Counted from the first letter of the stretch, positions 26,758 through 35,226 are shown. The stretch is 64,000 nt of DNA from Palsa-504 sp963739615 (GCA_963739615.1 CAVUBD010000031.1:17254-81253), one strand, 5' to 3'. The notes: generated from the letters alone by a model not told the origin. Program-made: numbers and translations.

Positions 26758-27737
26758 TCTACACCAACCCCGAGGACCAGGTGGTGGACGACGCCGCCAT
26801 CAAGGCGTTCATCGACGCCTACGGCGAGCGCGCCACCCGGCTGCCCCCTGTCGCGATCGTGATCGCCGCCTACAACGAGGACGGGGCCATCGGCCCCGTC
26901 GTGCAGGCGCTGCCCGCGCGGGTGTGCGGGCTGGCCACGGCGGCCATCGTGGTCGCCGACGGCTGTGCCGACGGCACCGCGGCGGAGGCCGGGGCGGCCG
27001 GCGCCATGGTCTGCGACGTGCCGGTCAACCGCGGCCAGGGCGCGGCGCTGCGGCTCGGCTACCGACTGGCCCGCGAGGGCGGCGCGGCCTACATCGTGAC
27101 CACCGACGCGGACGGCCAGTACAACCCGGCGGAGATGGAGACGGTGCTGGCGCCGGTGGTGGCCGGCGAGGCGGACTTCGTCACCGGCTCGCGGCGGCTC
27201 GGCAGCCAGGAGACCAAGGACCTGATCCGCCGGACCGGCGTCCGGTTCTTCGCCAGCACGATCAGCATGCTGACCGGGACCACGATCAGCGACACGACGT
27301 TCGGGCTGCGGGCCATGCGCGCCGAGGTGACCGGCGCCGTGCAGCTTGAACAGCCGCAGTACCAGGCGTCCGAGCTGCTGATCGGGGTCATCACCCACGG
27401 CTACAAGGTGGCCGAGGTGCCCGCTACCATCCACCGGCGCCGGGTGGGCGAGAGCAAGAAGGGCCAGAACCCGCTCTACAAGCTGCACCTGCCCGGCGTC
27501 AACAACCTCTTCTACGGGCTGCGCTTCGCCCGGGTCGCCTACGGGACCTGGTGGCGCGAGCGGCAGAACATGAAGGCCGGGGGTCAGGAAGCCCCGGGGT
27601 CTTCGGAGTCCGCGCGCAGCGGCCCGGTCGAGTCCGCGGCCCGGTTGAACGGCTCGGGGCCCGGGTCGGCCGAGACGAGCGCCTCCTCGGCGGCGCCGGG
27701 CGCGGCCAGGGCGGCGGATCCGGCGAAGAGAACGTAG
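26754..27737 (+). CDS. Family 2 glycosyltransferase (DPM1/polyprenyl-phosphate type)
   Basis: 327 residues. GT-A fold motifs: VAIVIAAYNEDGAIGPVV, NRGQGAALRLGY, the metal-binding TTDADGQYNP and ATIHRRRVGESKK. Pattern of dolichol/polyprenol-phosphate sugar transferases or cell-wall GT2 enzymes. No transmembrane helix; the last 60 residues are Ser/Ala/Gly-rich and disordered. That tail overlaps by 154 bp the 3' end of the convergent GtrA gene, so one tail or both may be expendable. Start ATGA-coupled to the epimerase. Confidence 0.85.
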   Translation: MIYTNPEDQVVDDAAIKAFIDAYGERATRLPPVAIVIAAYNEDGAIGPVVQALPARVCGLATAAIVVADGCADGTAAEAGAAGAMVCDVPVNRGQGAALRLGYRLAREGGAAYIVTTDADGQYNPAEMETVLAPVVAGEADFVTGSRRLGSQETKDLIRRTGVRFFASTISMLTGTTISDTTFGLRAMRAEVTGAVQLEQPQYQASELLIGVITHGYKVAEVPATIHRRRVGESKKGQNPLYKLHLPGVNNLFYGLRFARVAYGTWWRERQNMKAGGQEAPGSSESARSGPVESAARLNGSGPGSAETSASSAAPGAARAADPAKRT

Positions 27738-28177
27738 TGGAAGAACAAGAACCGCAGTGCGAACGTGCCGACGTTGGCCCCGCCGGTTATCGCGTCGATG
27801 TAGAGCACCCGCTCGGCGCCGTGCAGGTGCAGCCAGCCGGAAGAGTGGTAGCCGAACTTGGTGGCCAGCGTGAGGATGGCCACGACCATCGCGGAGACGA
27901 TCCAGAACGGCACCGTCTCCTTGAGCAGGTTCGGGCGGCCCGTCCGCTTCCACGCCCAGCGGGCGAGCACGTAGCTCACCAAGGCGCCGGAGAACCAGCT
28001 GATCAGGGTGGCCCAGGTGGCACTCAGGTTCAGCGGCCCGACGCAGATGGACAGCACGACCACGGTGGTGGCGAACGCCGCCATGGCCGCGACCGCGAAA
28101 CGGCCGAAGTGGACGCCGAGCTTGCTGCGCGCCTTCTCGGCCAGCGTGCTACCGAGCCGGTTGGTCGTCAGTGCCAT
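27584..28177 (-). CDS. GtrA family membrane protein
   Basis: 197 residues with four hydrophobic helices: FAVAAMAAFATTVVVLSICV, ATLISWFSGALVSYVLARW, FWIVSAMVVAILTLATKF and FALRFLFFHYVLFAGSAAL. This four-helix layout with ARWAWKR is the GtrA pattern, proteins thought to move polyprenyl-linked sugars across the membrane or to escort glycosyltransferases. Lies convergent to, and overlapping, a GT2 gene of the type GtrA proteins usually work with. Confidence 0.82.
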   Translation of the reverse strand: MALTTNRLGSTLAEKARSKLGVHFGRFAVAAMAAFATTVVVLSICVGPLNLSATWATLISWFSGALVSYVLARWAWKRTGRPNLLKETVPFWIVSAMVVAILTLATKFGYHSSGWLHLHGAERVLYIDAITGGANVGTFALRFLFFHYVLFAGSAALAAPGAAEEALVSADPGPEPFNRAADSTGPLRADSEDPGAS

Positions 28178-28362
28178 TGATGTCCTAGTTTAGCGAGCCG
28201 GCCTTGAACTGAAGGAGCAGGTTATACAGTACGGAAACCGCAGGCGAGGAGGGTGTTACAGCATCCGCACCCTGATGCACGTTACCGTCCCGTGCGGCTA
28301 CCCCGCACAAGGGCCGGAAAACTCAAAGCAACCTGACAGACGGACACGGTAGGAGCCGGAGA

Positions 28363-29517
28363 ATGAAAATCTTGGTGTTGGGCGGGGACGGGTACCTCGG
28401 GTGGCCCACGGCGCTGCACCTGTCGGAGGCGGGCCACGAGGTGGCCGTCGCCGACAACTTCGTCCGCAGGCACTACGACAACGAACTCGGGGTCGAGTCC
28501 CTGGTGCCGATCGAGCCACTGCAGACGCGCATCGCGGTCTGGGAGGAGCTCACCGGCAAGCGGATCGGCCTGTATGTCGGCGACCTGACGGACGCGCTGT
28601 TCACGTACCGCATCATCAAGGACTTCGAGCCGGAGGCCGTGGTCCACTTCGCCGAGCAGCGGGCCGCGCCGTACTCGATGATCGACCGGGCGCACGCCGT
28701 GTACACCCAGCAGAACAACGTGGTCGGGAACCTGAACGTCTTGTTCGCGATCGCCGAGACCAACCCGGACATCCACCTGGTCAAGCTCGGCACGATGGGC
28801 GAGTACGGCACGCCGAACATCGACATAGAAGAGGGCTGGCTGGAGCTCGAGCACAACGGCCGTACCGACCGGGTGCTGTTCCCCAAGCGGCCGGGGTCCT
28901 TCTATCACCTGTCCAAGGTGCACGACAGCCACAACATCGAGTTCGCCTGCCGGATCTGGGACCTGCGGGCCACCGACCTGAACCAGGGCGTGGTCTACGG
29001 GCAGCAGACGGCGCAGACGGCCAGGGACGAGCGGCTGGCGACCAGGTTCGACTACGACGCGGTGTTCGGCACCGTGCTGAACCGGTTCACCATCCAGGCG
29101 GTCATCGGCCACCCGCTGACCGTCTACGGCGAGGGCGGCCAGACCCGCGGCATCATCGACATCCGGGACACGGTCCGCTGCATCCAGCTGGCCTGCGAGA
29201 ACCCGGCGAACCGCGGTGAGTTCCGGGTGTTCAACCAGATGACCGAGTCCATGTCGGTGGCGCAGATCGCCGAGACGGTCCAGGCGGCCAGCCCCGAGGA
29301 CGTCACGATCGAGTACCTGGACAACCCGCGCGTCGAACTGCCTGAGCACTACTACAACGTCAAGCACACCAAGCTGGTAGAGCTCGGCCTCGAGCCGCAC
29401 CTGCTGTCCGACACGCTGATCGAGTCGCTGTTCGAGGTCACCAAGCGGTACGCCCACCGGGTCCGGCTTGAGGCGCTCCGTCCCACCGTGAAGTGGCGCG
29501 AGCCCACCGCCGGCTAG
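28363..29517 (+). CDS. UDP-sulfoquinovose synthase-like NAD-dependent epimerase
   Basis: 384 residues. VLGGDGYLGWPTALHLSEAG at the N-terminus, HFAEQRAAPYSMID, TMGEYGTPNIDIEEG, the catalytic SFYHLSKVHDSHN, NQGVVYG and the C-terminal HYYNVKHTKL are the hallmarks of SQD1/SqdB, which makes UDP-sulfoquinovose from UDP-glucose and sulfite. The length matches. ATG at 28363 with GGAG 7-9 bases upstream. Divergent from GtrA across 185 bp. No sulfolipid glycosyltransferase (SqdX/SqdD) is adjacent, so the sugar may instead decorate a glycan or small molecule; that is inference. Confidence 0.87.
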   Translation: MKILVLGGDGYLGWPTALHLSEAGHEVAVADNFVRRHYDNELGVESLVPIEPLQTRIAVWEELTGKRIGLYVGDLTDALFTYRIIKDFEPEAVVHFAEQRAAPYSMIDRAHAVYTQQNNVVGNLNVLFAIAETNPDIHLVKLGTMGEYGTPNIDIEEGWLELEHNGRTDRVLFPKRPGSFYHLSKVHDSHNIEFACRIWDLRATDLNQGVVYGQQTAQTARDERLATRFDYDAVFGTVLNRFTIQAVIGHPLTVYGEGGQTRGIIDIRDTVRCIQLACENPANRGEFRVFNQMTESMSVAQIAETVQAASPEDVTIEYLDNPRVELPEHYYNVKHTKLVELGLEPHLLSDTLIESLFEVTKRYAHRVRLEALRPTVKWREPTAG

Positions 29518-29547
29518 GGACCGCACGCAGGTGCGCGGCGCAGTGAT

Positions 29548-29598
29548 ACCACTGCCCGTTCGGACAAAAGATCTTTATACCTCCGAACGGGCAGTGGT
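29548..29598 (+). terminator. Perfect 16-bp inverted repeat after the SQD1-like gene
   Basis: ACCACTGCCCGTTCGG (29548-29563) is exactly complementary to CCGAACGGGCAGTGGT (29583-29598); the 19-base loop contains the smaller palindrome AAAGATCTTT. It lies 30 bp beyond the SQD1-like stop and 6 bp before the next ATG, so it may act as terminator of the first gene and also limit translation of the second. No U-run follows the stem. Confidence 0.5.
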
Positions 29599-29604
29599 GT
29601 TTGC

Positions 29605-29967
29605 ATGAGGACAACCTGGGTGTGCGCGACCTGCGGTAATCACTTCCCTGAGCCGCAGCCCGCGGTCTGCGCGGTGTGCGCGGGCGAGCGGCAGTGGCTG
29701 CCGCCTGGGGGCCAGCGGTGGACCACGCTGGCCGAACTGGCCGCGGCCGGGCACATGTGCGAGGTCCGGACGGTCGAGCCTGGGCTGACCGGGATCGGCG
29801 CGGAGCCGCCGTTCGCCATCGGGCAGCGGTCGCTGCTCGTGCGCACGCCAGCGGGCAACCTGCTGTGGGACCCGTCGGGCTTCATCGACGCCGCGGCGGT
29901 GGCGGCGGTCCGCGCGGCGGGCGGGCTGAGCTACGTGACCGCCAGCCACCCGCACTTCTACGGGTGA
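29605..29967 (+). pseudogene. Metallo-beta-lactamase-type hydrolase, N-terminal part only
   Basis: 120 residues. A zinc ribbon (WVCATCGNHF ... CAVCAGERQ), PGGQRWTTLAEL, LTGIGAEPPFAIGQR and ASHPHFYG. In actinomycete relatives as I remember them, ASHPHFYG is the first metal-binding stretch and the protein goes on for a further 150 or so residues. Here a TGA follows at once and the DNA becomes short repeats. The active site is therefore incomplete and the product is unlikely to be an enzyme. Confidence 0.6.
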
Positions 29968-30141
29968 CGGCGGTCGGCGGCGCGGTACATCGAGCACCTG
30001 CGGGGCACCGCCTGCTCTGCGGCCGGCGGCCGCTGGCCCGCCGCTAGCGTTGCGGGCCGCCGCTAGCTTTGCGGGCCGGGGCCTGGGACACGGTGCGGCG
30101 GTCGGCGGCGCGGTACATCGAGCACCTGCGGGGCACCGCCT
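29968..30141. repeat. 46-bp direct repeat pair with short satellite copies
   Basis: 29968-30013 and 30096-30141 are identical (they contain GGTACATCGAGCACCTGCGG), 128 bp apart. Between and after them CTAGCTTTGCGGGCCG-like units recur four times up to about 30177. The copy starts directly at the stop of the truncated hydrolase, so the repeats may mark the rearrangement that removed its 3' part. Confidence 0.8.
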
Positions 30142-30200
30142 AGCTTTGCGGGCCGCCGCCTAGCTTTGCGGGCCGCCAAGCTGCAAGTATGGCGCGGTCC

Positions 30201-30482
30201 TCAGGCCAGGCCGCGGCGTAGGGTCCAGGTATCGGCGAGGGCGTCCCGGCGCAGTTCGTAGACGCCGGGGGTCATGCCCTGTCCGGGGGACGCCTCGACG
30301 CGCCAGAACTCAAGCTCGGGCTGTCCAGGTTCGGCCTCGGGATCTCGCCACCATTCCCGGTTGATGACCCAGTGCTCGAGGATCGCGCGGACGGTGTACA
30401 GGCGGCTCCGCCACACGAACCTGGCTGGCCTGCCGTCGTTCCTGGCCTTCACGTTGACCGGCTCGCCGTAGGTCATGTTCAT
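30201..30482 (-). CDS. DUF6504-like small protein
   Basis: 93 residues. Core GRPARFVWRSRLYTVRAILEH, REWWRDPE, FWRVEAS and PGVYELRRDALADTWTLRR fit the DUF6504 pattern as I know it. These are small cytoplasmic proteins, in actinomycetes often near error-prone polymerase genes; no such gene is here. ATG at 30482 has GGAGG 8 bases upstream. Function unknown. Confidence 0.65.
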   Translation of the reverse strand: MNMTYGEPVNVKARNDGRPARFVWRSRLYTVRAILEHWVINREWWRDPEAEPGQPELEFWRVEASPGQGMTPGVYELRRDALADTWTLRRGLA

Positions 30483-30663
30483 GCCGCCGCCTCCCCGCCC
30501 TGCCGCCCGAAGGGCCCACCGCAGGTCCCGGAGTCATGGATCGAATATAAGTTCAATCGAACAAGGATACAAATAATCTTTATCAACTGACCTGCAGATA
30601 CTCAAAAATGTCAGTGTCCATCGGCATAGTGGCGGTAGTCCGGCCATCCCGAGGGAGGCACAC

Positions 30664-31155
30664 GTGTGCTGGATCTGCGACCATCCAGGCGTCACCGAGC
30701 GCGACTACCAGGACCACATGCGGCGGCTGATCGCCGCCTGCGGCTGGGCCGTGCAGGGCGTGGAACGGGACGGCATCCACCCGCCCTGGGCCTACACCGT
30801 CGGCCTGACGAGATACCGGCGGCCGGAACTCGTCGTGACCGGCATGGGCCTGACCCGGGCGACCGGGGTGCTCAACGGCGTGGCCGCGCACCTGATGCAC
30901 GCGGACGCGCCCGCGCCGGGCACGCAGGCCACGTTGCCCGGCGGCCCGCTGGTCGAGGTCGTCAAGGTCGCCGCGCCGTGGGCGCACCTGAACCTGGCCG
31001 TCGAGTTCTACGGCCGGCGCATCCGGGGCCTGCAGCTGGTGCACGCCGACAGGCGCGGGCGCTGGCCGTGGGACCGCGAATACCAGGGGGTGCGCGGCGG
31101 GCAGCCGGTCCTCGGCCCCCGGGAGCCACCCGGGAGCCGCCTGCGGGCCGGCTAG
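30664..31155 (+). CDS. DUF4262 domain protein
   Basis: 163 residues. HPPWAYTVGLT, PELVVTGMG, VEFYGRRIRGLQLVHAD and GRWPWDREYQGVRGGQPVLG are characteristic of DUF4262. A CWIC motif opens the protein. The GTG at 30664 has GGGAGG 7 bases upstream. The upstream 180 bp include an AT-rich patch (about 30540-30600) that could hold the promoter. Function not known. Confidence 0.75.
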   Translation: MCWICDHPGVTERDYQDHMRRLIAACGWAVQGVERDGIHPPWAYTVGLTRYRRPELVVTGMGLTRATGVLNGVAAHLMHADAPAPGTQATLPGGPLVEVVKVAAPWAHLNLAVEFYGRRIRGLQLVHADRRGRWPWDREYQGVRGGQPVLGPREPPGSRLRAG

Positions 31156-31191
31156 CCCGCGCGCGGGCCCGCTAGCCCGCAGGCGAGCCGG

Positions 31192-32469
31192 CTAGCCGGG
31201 GGTGCTGGGAGTCCAGCCGGGGACGGGGAAGGCTGCCAGCAGGTCGCGGACCTCGGCGGCGATGCGGTCGAGTATCACTTCGTCGTCCTTGGTGGCGGCG
31301 GTGATCGCCTCGTCCATCCAGGCCGCGAGCGGCGCCATGTGCTCCTCGCGCAGGCCGCGGGTGGTGATCGCGGGCGTGCCGATCCTGACGCCGGACGGGT
31401 CGAACGGCTTGCGCTGGTCGAACGGCACCGTGTTGTAGTTCGTCTCGATGCCCGCCCGGTCGAGAGCCTTGGCGGCCGGCTTGCCGCCGATGCCCTTGGA
31501 GGTGAGGTCCAGCAAGATCAGGTGGTTGTCGGTCCCGCCGGAAACCAGGTCGTAGCCGCGGGAAAGCAGCGCGTCGGCCAGCGCCCTGGAGTTGGCCACG
31601 ATCTGATGGGCGTAATCGCGGAACTGGGGCTGGGCGGCCTCCTGCAGGGCCACCGCGATCGCGGCCGTGGTGTGGTTGTGCGGGCCGCCTTGCAGGCCGG
31701 GGAACACGGCCTTGTCCACGGCGGAGGCGTGCTCGGCGTTGCACATGATCATGGCACCGCGCGGGCCGCGGAGCGTCTTGTGCGTCGTCGTCGTGATCAC
31801 GCCGGCGTGCCCGACGGGCGACGGGTGCGCGCCGCCCGCGATCAGCCCGGAGATGTGCGCGACGTCGGCGACCAGGACCGAGCCCGCCTCGGCCGCGATC
31901 GCGGCGAAGGCCGGGAAGTCGATGGTCCGCGGGATCGCGGTGCCGCCGCAGAACATGATCTTGGGGCGCTCCTTGAGCGCCAGGTCGCGGACCTCGTCCA
32001 GGTCGACCCGGCCGGTGTCGTGCCGGACCCCGTACTGGACGGGCCGGAACCACTTGCCGGTCGCGGAGACCGGCCAGCCGTGGGTGAGGTGGCCGCCCAT
32101 CGGCAGCGCCATGCCCATGATCGTGTCTCCGGGCTGGGCGAACGCCAGGTAGACCGCGAGGTTGGCGGGCGAGCCTGAGTACGGCTGCACGTTGGCGTGG
32201 TCGACGCCGAACAGGGCCCTGGCCCGGTCCCTGGCGAGGTTCTCGATCCGGTCGATGAACTGCTGGCCCTCGTAGTAGCGGCGGCCCGGGTAGCCCTCGG
32301 AGTACTTGTTGGTCAGCACGCTGCCCGATGCCTCGAGCACGGCCAGCGACACATAGTTCTCCGACGGGATCAGCCTGGCCTTCTCGTACTGCCTGCGAGC
32401 CTCGTTGTGGATGAGGCCGGCGATCTCCGGGTCGCAGTCCTCGACGTTCGGGATGGGCGGGGTGTGCAT
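31192..32469 (-). CDS. glyA: Serine hydroxymethyltransferase
   Basis: 425 residues. Typical GlyA: LIPSENYVSLAVLEASGSVL, NKYSEGYPGRRYYEG, the PLP-lysine region TTTTHKTLRGPRG, and PFDQRKPFDPSGVRIGTPA. Converts serine and tetrahydrofolate to glycine and methylene-tetrahydrofolate. I chose ATG 32469 (GGAGG 8 bases upstream); the open frame to 33003 only mirrors the divergent nucleoside hydrolase. Folate one-carbon supply also supports the SAM-consuming cobalamin steps, but there is no operon link. Confidence 0.94.
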   Translation of the reverse strand: MHTPPIPNVEDCDPEIAGLIHNEARRQYEKARLIPSENYVSLAVLEASGSVLTNKYSEGYPGRRYYEGQQFIDRIENLARDRARALFGVDHANVQPYSGSPANLAVYLAFAQPGDTIMGMALPMGGHLTHGWPVSATGKWFRPVQYGVRHDTGRVDLDEVRDLALKERPKIMFCGGTAIPRTIDFPAFAAIAAEAGSVLVADVAHISGLIAGGAHPSPVGHAGVITTTTHKTLRGPRGAMIMCNAEHASAVDKAVFPGLQGGPHNHTTAAIAVALQEAAQPQFRDYAHQIVANSRALADALLSRGYDLVSGGTDNHLILLDLTSKGIGGKPAAKALDRAGIETNYNTVPFDQRKPFDPSGVRIGTPAITTRGLREEHMAPLAAWMDEAITAATKDDEVILDRIAAEVRDLLAAFPVPGWTPSTPG

Positions 32470-32598
32470 GACGGACCTCCTCGACCAAGAGGCTACACAC
32501 TCCGGGGGGCAGTCAGGGCACGCGGGCACGCACCGGGGACCGTTCGGTACCTTCATCAGGAGCAGCAGCGGACGCGAGGAAGGCACAGGATCCGGGAC

Positions 32599-33567
32599 AT
32601 GTCCACCAAAATCATCCTCGACTGCGACCCTGGGATCGATGACGCGCTCGCGATCGCCTTCGCGCACGGGCACCCCGGCATCGAACTGGCCGGCATCACC
32701 ACGGTGGCGGGCAACGTCGGGCTGGCGAAGACGACGGCGAACGCGCTGGCGGTGTGCGAGTTCATCGGCGCGGCCGGGACCCCGGTGACGGCCGGCTGCG
32801 CCGGGCCGTTGCTGCGGCCCGCGCTCGACGCCCGGCATGTGCACGGCGACTCGGGGCTGGGCGGGGCCACGCTGCCGCCGCCCGCGGCCAGCCCGGCCCC
32901 TGGGCACGCCATCGACTTCATCATCGACACCGTGCGCGCCGCCCCCGGGGAGATCACGCTGGTCGCGACGGGGCCGCTGACCAACATCGCGCTGGCCGCG
33001 CAACGGGAGCCGCGCCTGGCGGACTGGGTGCGGGGCTTCGTGATCATGGGCGGCTCGGCGGGCCGCGGCAACGTGACGCCGGCCGCCGAGTACAACATGC
33101 GGGCCGACCCCGAAGCCGCGGCGGCGGTGTTCGGCGCCGGCTGGACCGTCACCATGCTGGGGCTTGACGTGACGCTGCGGACCAGTGCCACCGCGGCGGT
33201 GCTGCAGCGGATGCGCGACCTGGGACCGCTCGGCACCGGCCTGCTGCTACCCGCGCTCGAGCAGTACCGGTCGGTCCGCGAGCCCGTGGGACCGCCGGTG
33301 CATGACGTCTGCGCGGTGGCCTGGGTGGCGGAGCCCGGGCTGTTCGGGCTGGTCCCGGCCCGAGTTCAGGTCGAGACGACCGGGCGGCTGACGGCCGGCA
33401 TGACCGTGACCGATTTCGAGCTGCCCGGCCCGGACTCCGGCCCGGACTCCGGCCCGGACGGAGGCGGTAACGCCCTGGTGGCGATGCACATCGACGTTGA
33501 CAGGTTCTGGGAGGTCACGCTCGGGACCTACGCCCGGCTGGCGTCAGCCGTAGTGGGCGGCGGCTAG
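32599..33567 (+). CDS. Nucleoside hydrolase (IU-type)
   Basis: 322 residues. N-terminal Asp cluster IILDCDPGIDDALAIAFAH (calcium-binding), GNVGLAKTTANAL, TLVATGPLTNIALA, VIMGGSAGRGN, EYNMRADPEAA, and PVHDVCAVAW. Hydrolyses ribonucleosides to base and ribose. ATG at 32599 with AGGA about 9 bases upstream. A PDSG repeat occurs before the last strand. The 3' end overlaps the convergent ATPase gene by 24 bp. Confidence 0.9.
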   Translation: MSTKIILDCDPGIDDALAIAFAHGHPGIELAGITTVAGNVGLAKTTANALAVCEFIGAAGTPVTAGCAGPLLRPALDARHVHGDSGLGGATLPPPAASPAPGHAIDFIIDTVRAAPGEITLVATGPLTNIALAAQREPRLADWVRGFVIMGGSAGRGNVTPAAEYNMRADPEAAAAVFGAGWTVTMLGLDVTLRTSATAAVLQRMRDLGPLGTGLLLPALEQYRSVREPVGPPVHDVCAVAWVAEPGLFGLVPARVQVETTGRLTAGMTVTDFELPGPDSGPDSGPDGGGNALVAMHIDVDRFWEVTLGTYARLASAVVGGG

Positions 33568-34506
33568 CTCTCCGCCGGGCTCCAGTTCCTCGTACAGCCG
33601 CACCGCCTGCTCGGCGGCCTCGACGAGATCGGCGTAGTTCAGCCGCTCTTGCGGGCCTGCCAGGGTGGTCAGCGACACCACACCCGACCGGCACCGCACG
33701 GTAAGTCCACGGCGGAAGGAAAGGACCGACGTATCGGCGGCCGGCTCGTCGGCCCGGATCAGCGGCCCGGCGAACCCCCGCTGGTGCAGCATCGCCTCTA
33801 GTTCCCTGGCGGCCTGGCGCGCGCTGAGGCACCGGTTAGCCCGCTCGGCCGTGACATCGGCTGAGCGCGTATAGGCGCGCAGGCCGGTCACGTCGACCAG
33901 GCGGGCATGCGCGAGTGGAGCGGGCACAGCGAACCAGACGGCCTTGCCGCGAAGACCCCGGCCGCCGAGCCGGGCCCGGGTGGGATGATGCCCCCAGCGG
34001 CCGCTTGACAACTCGTGCACGATCTCAAGGCCGCGCCCGGTCACGGCCTGGGCCGACGTCCTGACCAGGGCAGGCGCGGAACCGTGCCGCCAGCCGCGGC
34101 TGGCGTCGAAGACCTTGCAGACGAGCTCCCGCCGGCTGCCGAGACCACGCAGGTAGAGCCAGAGTTCGGGGCGTGCGGACGGGGACGGCGGTACCGCTGG
34201 GGCAGGCGGCGGGGTGGGGCTGGCGGACGTTACCGGCTCGCCTCCCATGTCCGTGGCGACGGACACGAGCCGATCCCCCCCTCCGCCAGCCCTGGTCCCG
34301 ACGTGCGCGTGCAGTGTGTTGGCCGCGAGTTCGCTAGCCATCAAGATGCAGTCGTCCATGACCTCGGCCCCGAGGCCAACCTCCGCGACCGCATCCCTGA
34401 ACACCTGCCGCGCGACCGCAGCACAGGCCGGATCGGCCGGAAGGGGCCACGCGCAGCACGAACCCGCGCGCACGCCTCGCCAACCGCTCATACCCTGCTG
34501 CCTCAT
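33544..34506 (-). CDS. ATP-binding regulator, RsbW/HATPase_c type (anti-sigma-like)
   Basis: 320 residues. ARQVFRDAVAEVGLGAEVMD followed by LMASELAANTLHAH is the N-box of stand-alone actinomycete HATPase_c proteins; the later VFDASRGWRHG and TGRGLEIVHELSSGRWG give the G-box region. These bind ATP and regulate sigma factors or anti-anti-sigma factors, or are orphan kinase-like switches. The C-terminal 110 residues have no family I recognise. An LPADPACAAVARQ start suggests ATG 34506 or the nearby 34491. Two GCCGATCACTGACAC copies lie just upstream (34522-34552). Confidence 0.7.
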   Translation of the reverse strand: MRQQGMSGWRGVRAGSCCAWPLPADPACAAVARQVFRDAVAEVGLGAEVMDDCILMASELAANTLHAHVGTRAGGGGDRLVSVATDMGGEPVTSASPTPPPAPAVPPSPSARPELWLYLRGLGSRRELVCKVFDASRGWRHGSAPALVRTSAQAVTGRGLEIVHELSSGRWGHHPTRARLGGRGLRGKAVWFAVPAPLAHARLVDVTGLRAYTRSADVTAERANRCLSARQAARELEAMLHQRGFAGPLIRADEPAADTSVLSFRRGLTVRCRSGVVSLTTLAGPQERLNYADLVEAAEQAVRLYEELEPGGELAAAHYG

Positions 34507-35022
34507 ACCTGGCGCCTCCGGCCGATCACTGACACGCCGATCACTGACACAAGGCCGCCGGCAGGAGGAGGTGCCGTCGGCGGAGATCCCGCTTTCAAGA
34601 TACGTGGAATTTGACTCCTAATCTGTGAAACACAGATTACGACCAGCTTCGCAATATCGATAGCATCCTTATTTTCGTAGCAGCTCAACTCAGCCGTACC
34701 ATACTGGTCATATCGGCCTTCTTCGGACATATCACTATCAAATGGCCCGATACTCGCGTAAGGGCGGGTGAGTGTGTTAACTATGGTGCGTGCGGTACTT
34801 TGTGCTAGTTGTGGTACATGATTATCCGGTTTGTCGGCTTATAAGCGTCTATAGGCGTTCTTGGGTGGCCATTAGTTGGCCCCGGCGTGTACAGTCTCGG
34901 ATGGTGAGGGTAACCAGACGGTTACCCGCCAGGCCTCGAGACAGGGCCGGCATAAGAAAGGCCCCCCGGTGGCTGCATCCTCCGGGGGGCCTCTTCTCGC
35001 CCGTTCGCGCGGTTCGCCACGA
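34507..35022. other. Intergenic region with unusually AT-rich DNA; no gene recognised
   Basis: About 34600-34870 is close to even base composition, in sharp contrast with its surroundings. It holds a perfect inverted repeat TAATCTGTG-AAA-CACAGATTA (34619-34639), an operator-like or hairpin element, and several stop codons in all frames. The 75-residue frame at 34503-34730 (minus) has no recognisable family and I do not call it. The right part carries the terminator described separately. Confidence 0.5.
34952..34992 (-). terminator. Rho-independent terminator after the DUF397/XRE pair
   Basis: AGGCCCCCCGG (34959-34969) pairs perfectly with CCGGGGGGCCT (34982-34992) across 12 bases. Read on the minus strand the stem is followed by TTTCTTATG, a U-rich run, and it sits 30 bp past the DUF397 stop. 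A textbook intrinsic terminator for the minus-strand transcript. Confidence 0.8.
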
Positions 35023-35226
35023 CTACTTCAAGTCGTAACGCCCCTCCTTCACATCGGTCAGGAACTGGGCAAATGCGCCCCGGTCGACGACGTGGGCGCC
35101 GCCTTCCGGTCGCTTGCTGTCGCGGACCGCGGCCACGCCCTCCAGGTTGGCCGCGACCTCGACGCAGCCTCCGTTATGCGCACTGCGGCGGGCCTTCCGC
35201 CATATCGCCTGAGACAGGTCGGTCAT
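35023..35226 (-). CDS. DUF397 protein
   Basis: 67 residues. WRKARRSAHNGGCVEVA, VAAVRDSKRPEG and FAQFLTDVKEGRYD are the DUF397 signature. Small cytoplasmic proteins nearly always encoded next to a DUF5753-type XRE regulator and thought to modulate it (WhiJ-like systems in Streptomyces). Start 3 bp after the stop of the XRE gene, so co-transcribed, and closed by a strong terminator. Confidence 0.85.
   Translation of the reverse strand: MTDLSQAIWRKARRSAHNGGCVEVAANLEGVAAVRDSKRPEGGAHVVDRGAFAQFLTDVKEGRYDLK

Noticed and set aside
28282..29526. 414-residue minus-strand frame over the SQD1-like gene
   Set aside because: Antisense shadow of a clear SQD1-like gene; composition (Leu/Val/Arg/Gln/His) is what high-GC third positions give on the opposite strand.
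31192..33003. 603-residue glyA with a long N-terminal extension
   Set aside because: The extra residues are antisense to the nucleoside hydrolase; ATG 32469 has a proper ribosome site and matches GlyA length.
34503..34730. 75-residue minus-strand frame in the AT-rich island
   Set aside because: No ribosome site or family, and it ends inside the upstream region of the ATPase gene; long enough to arise by chance.
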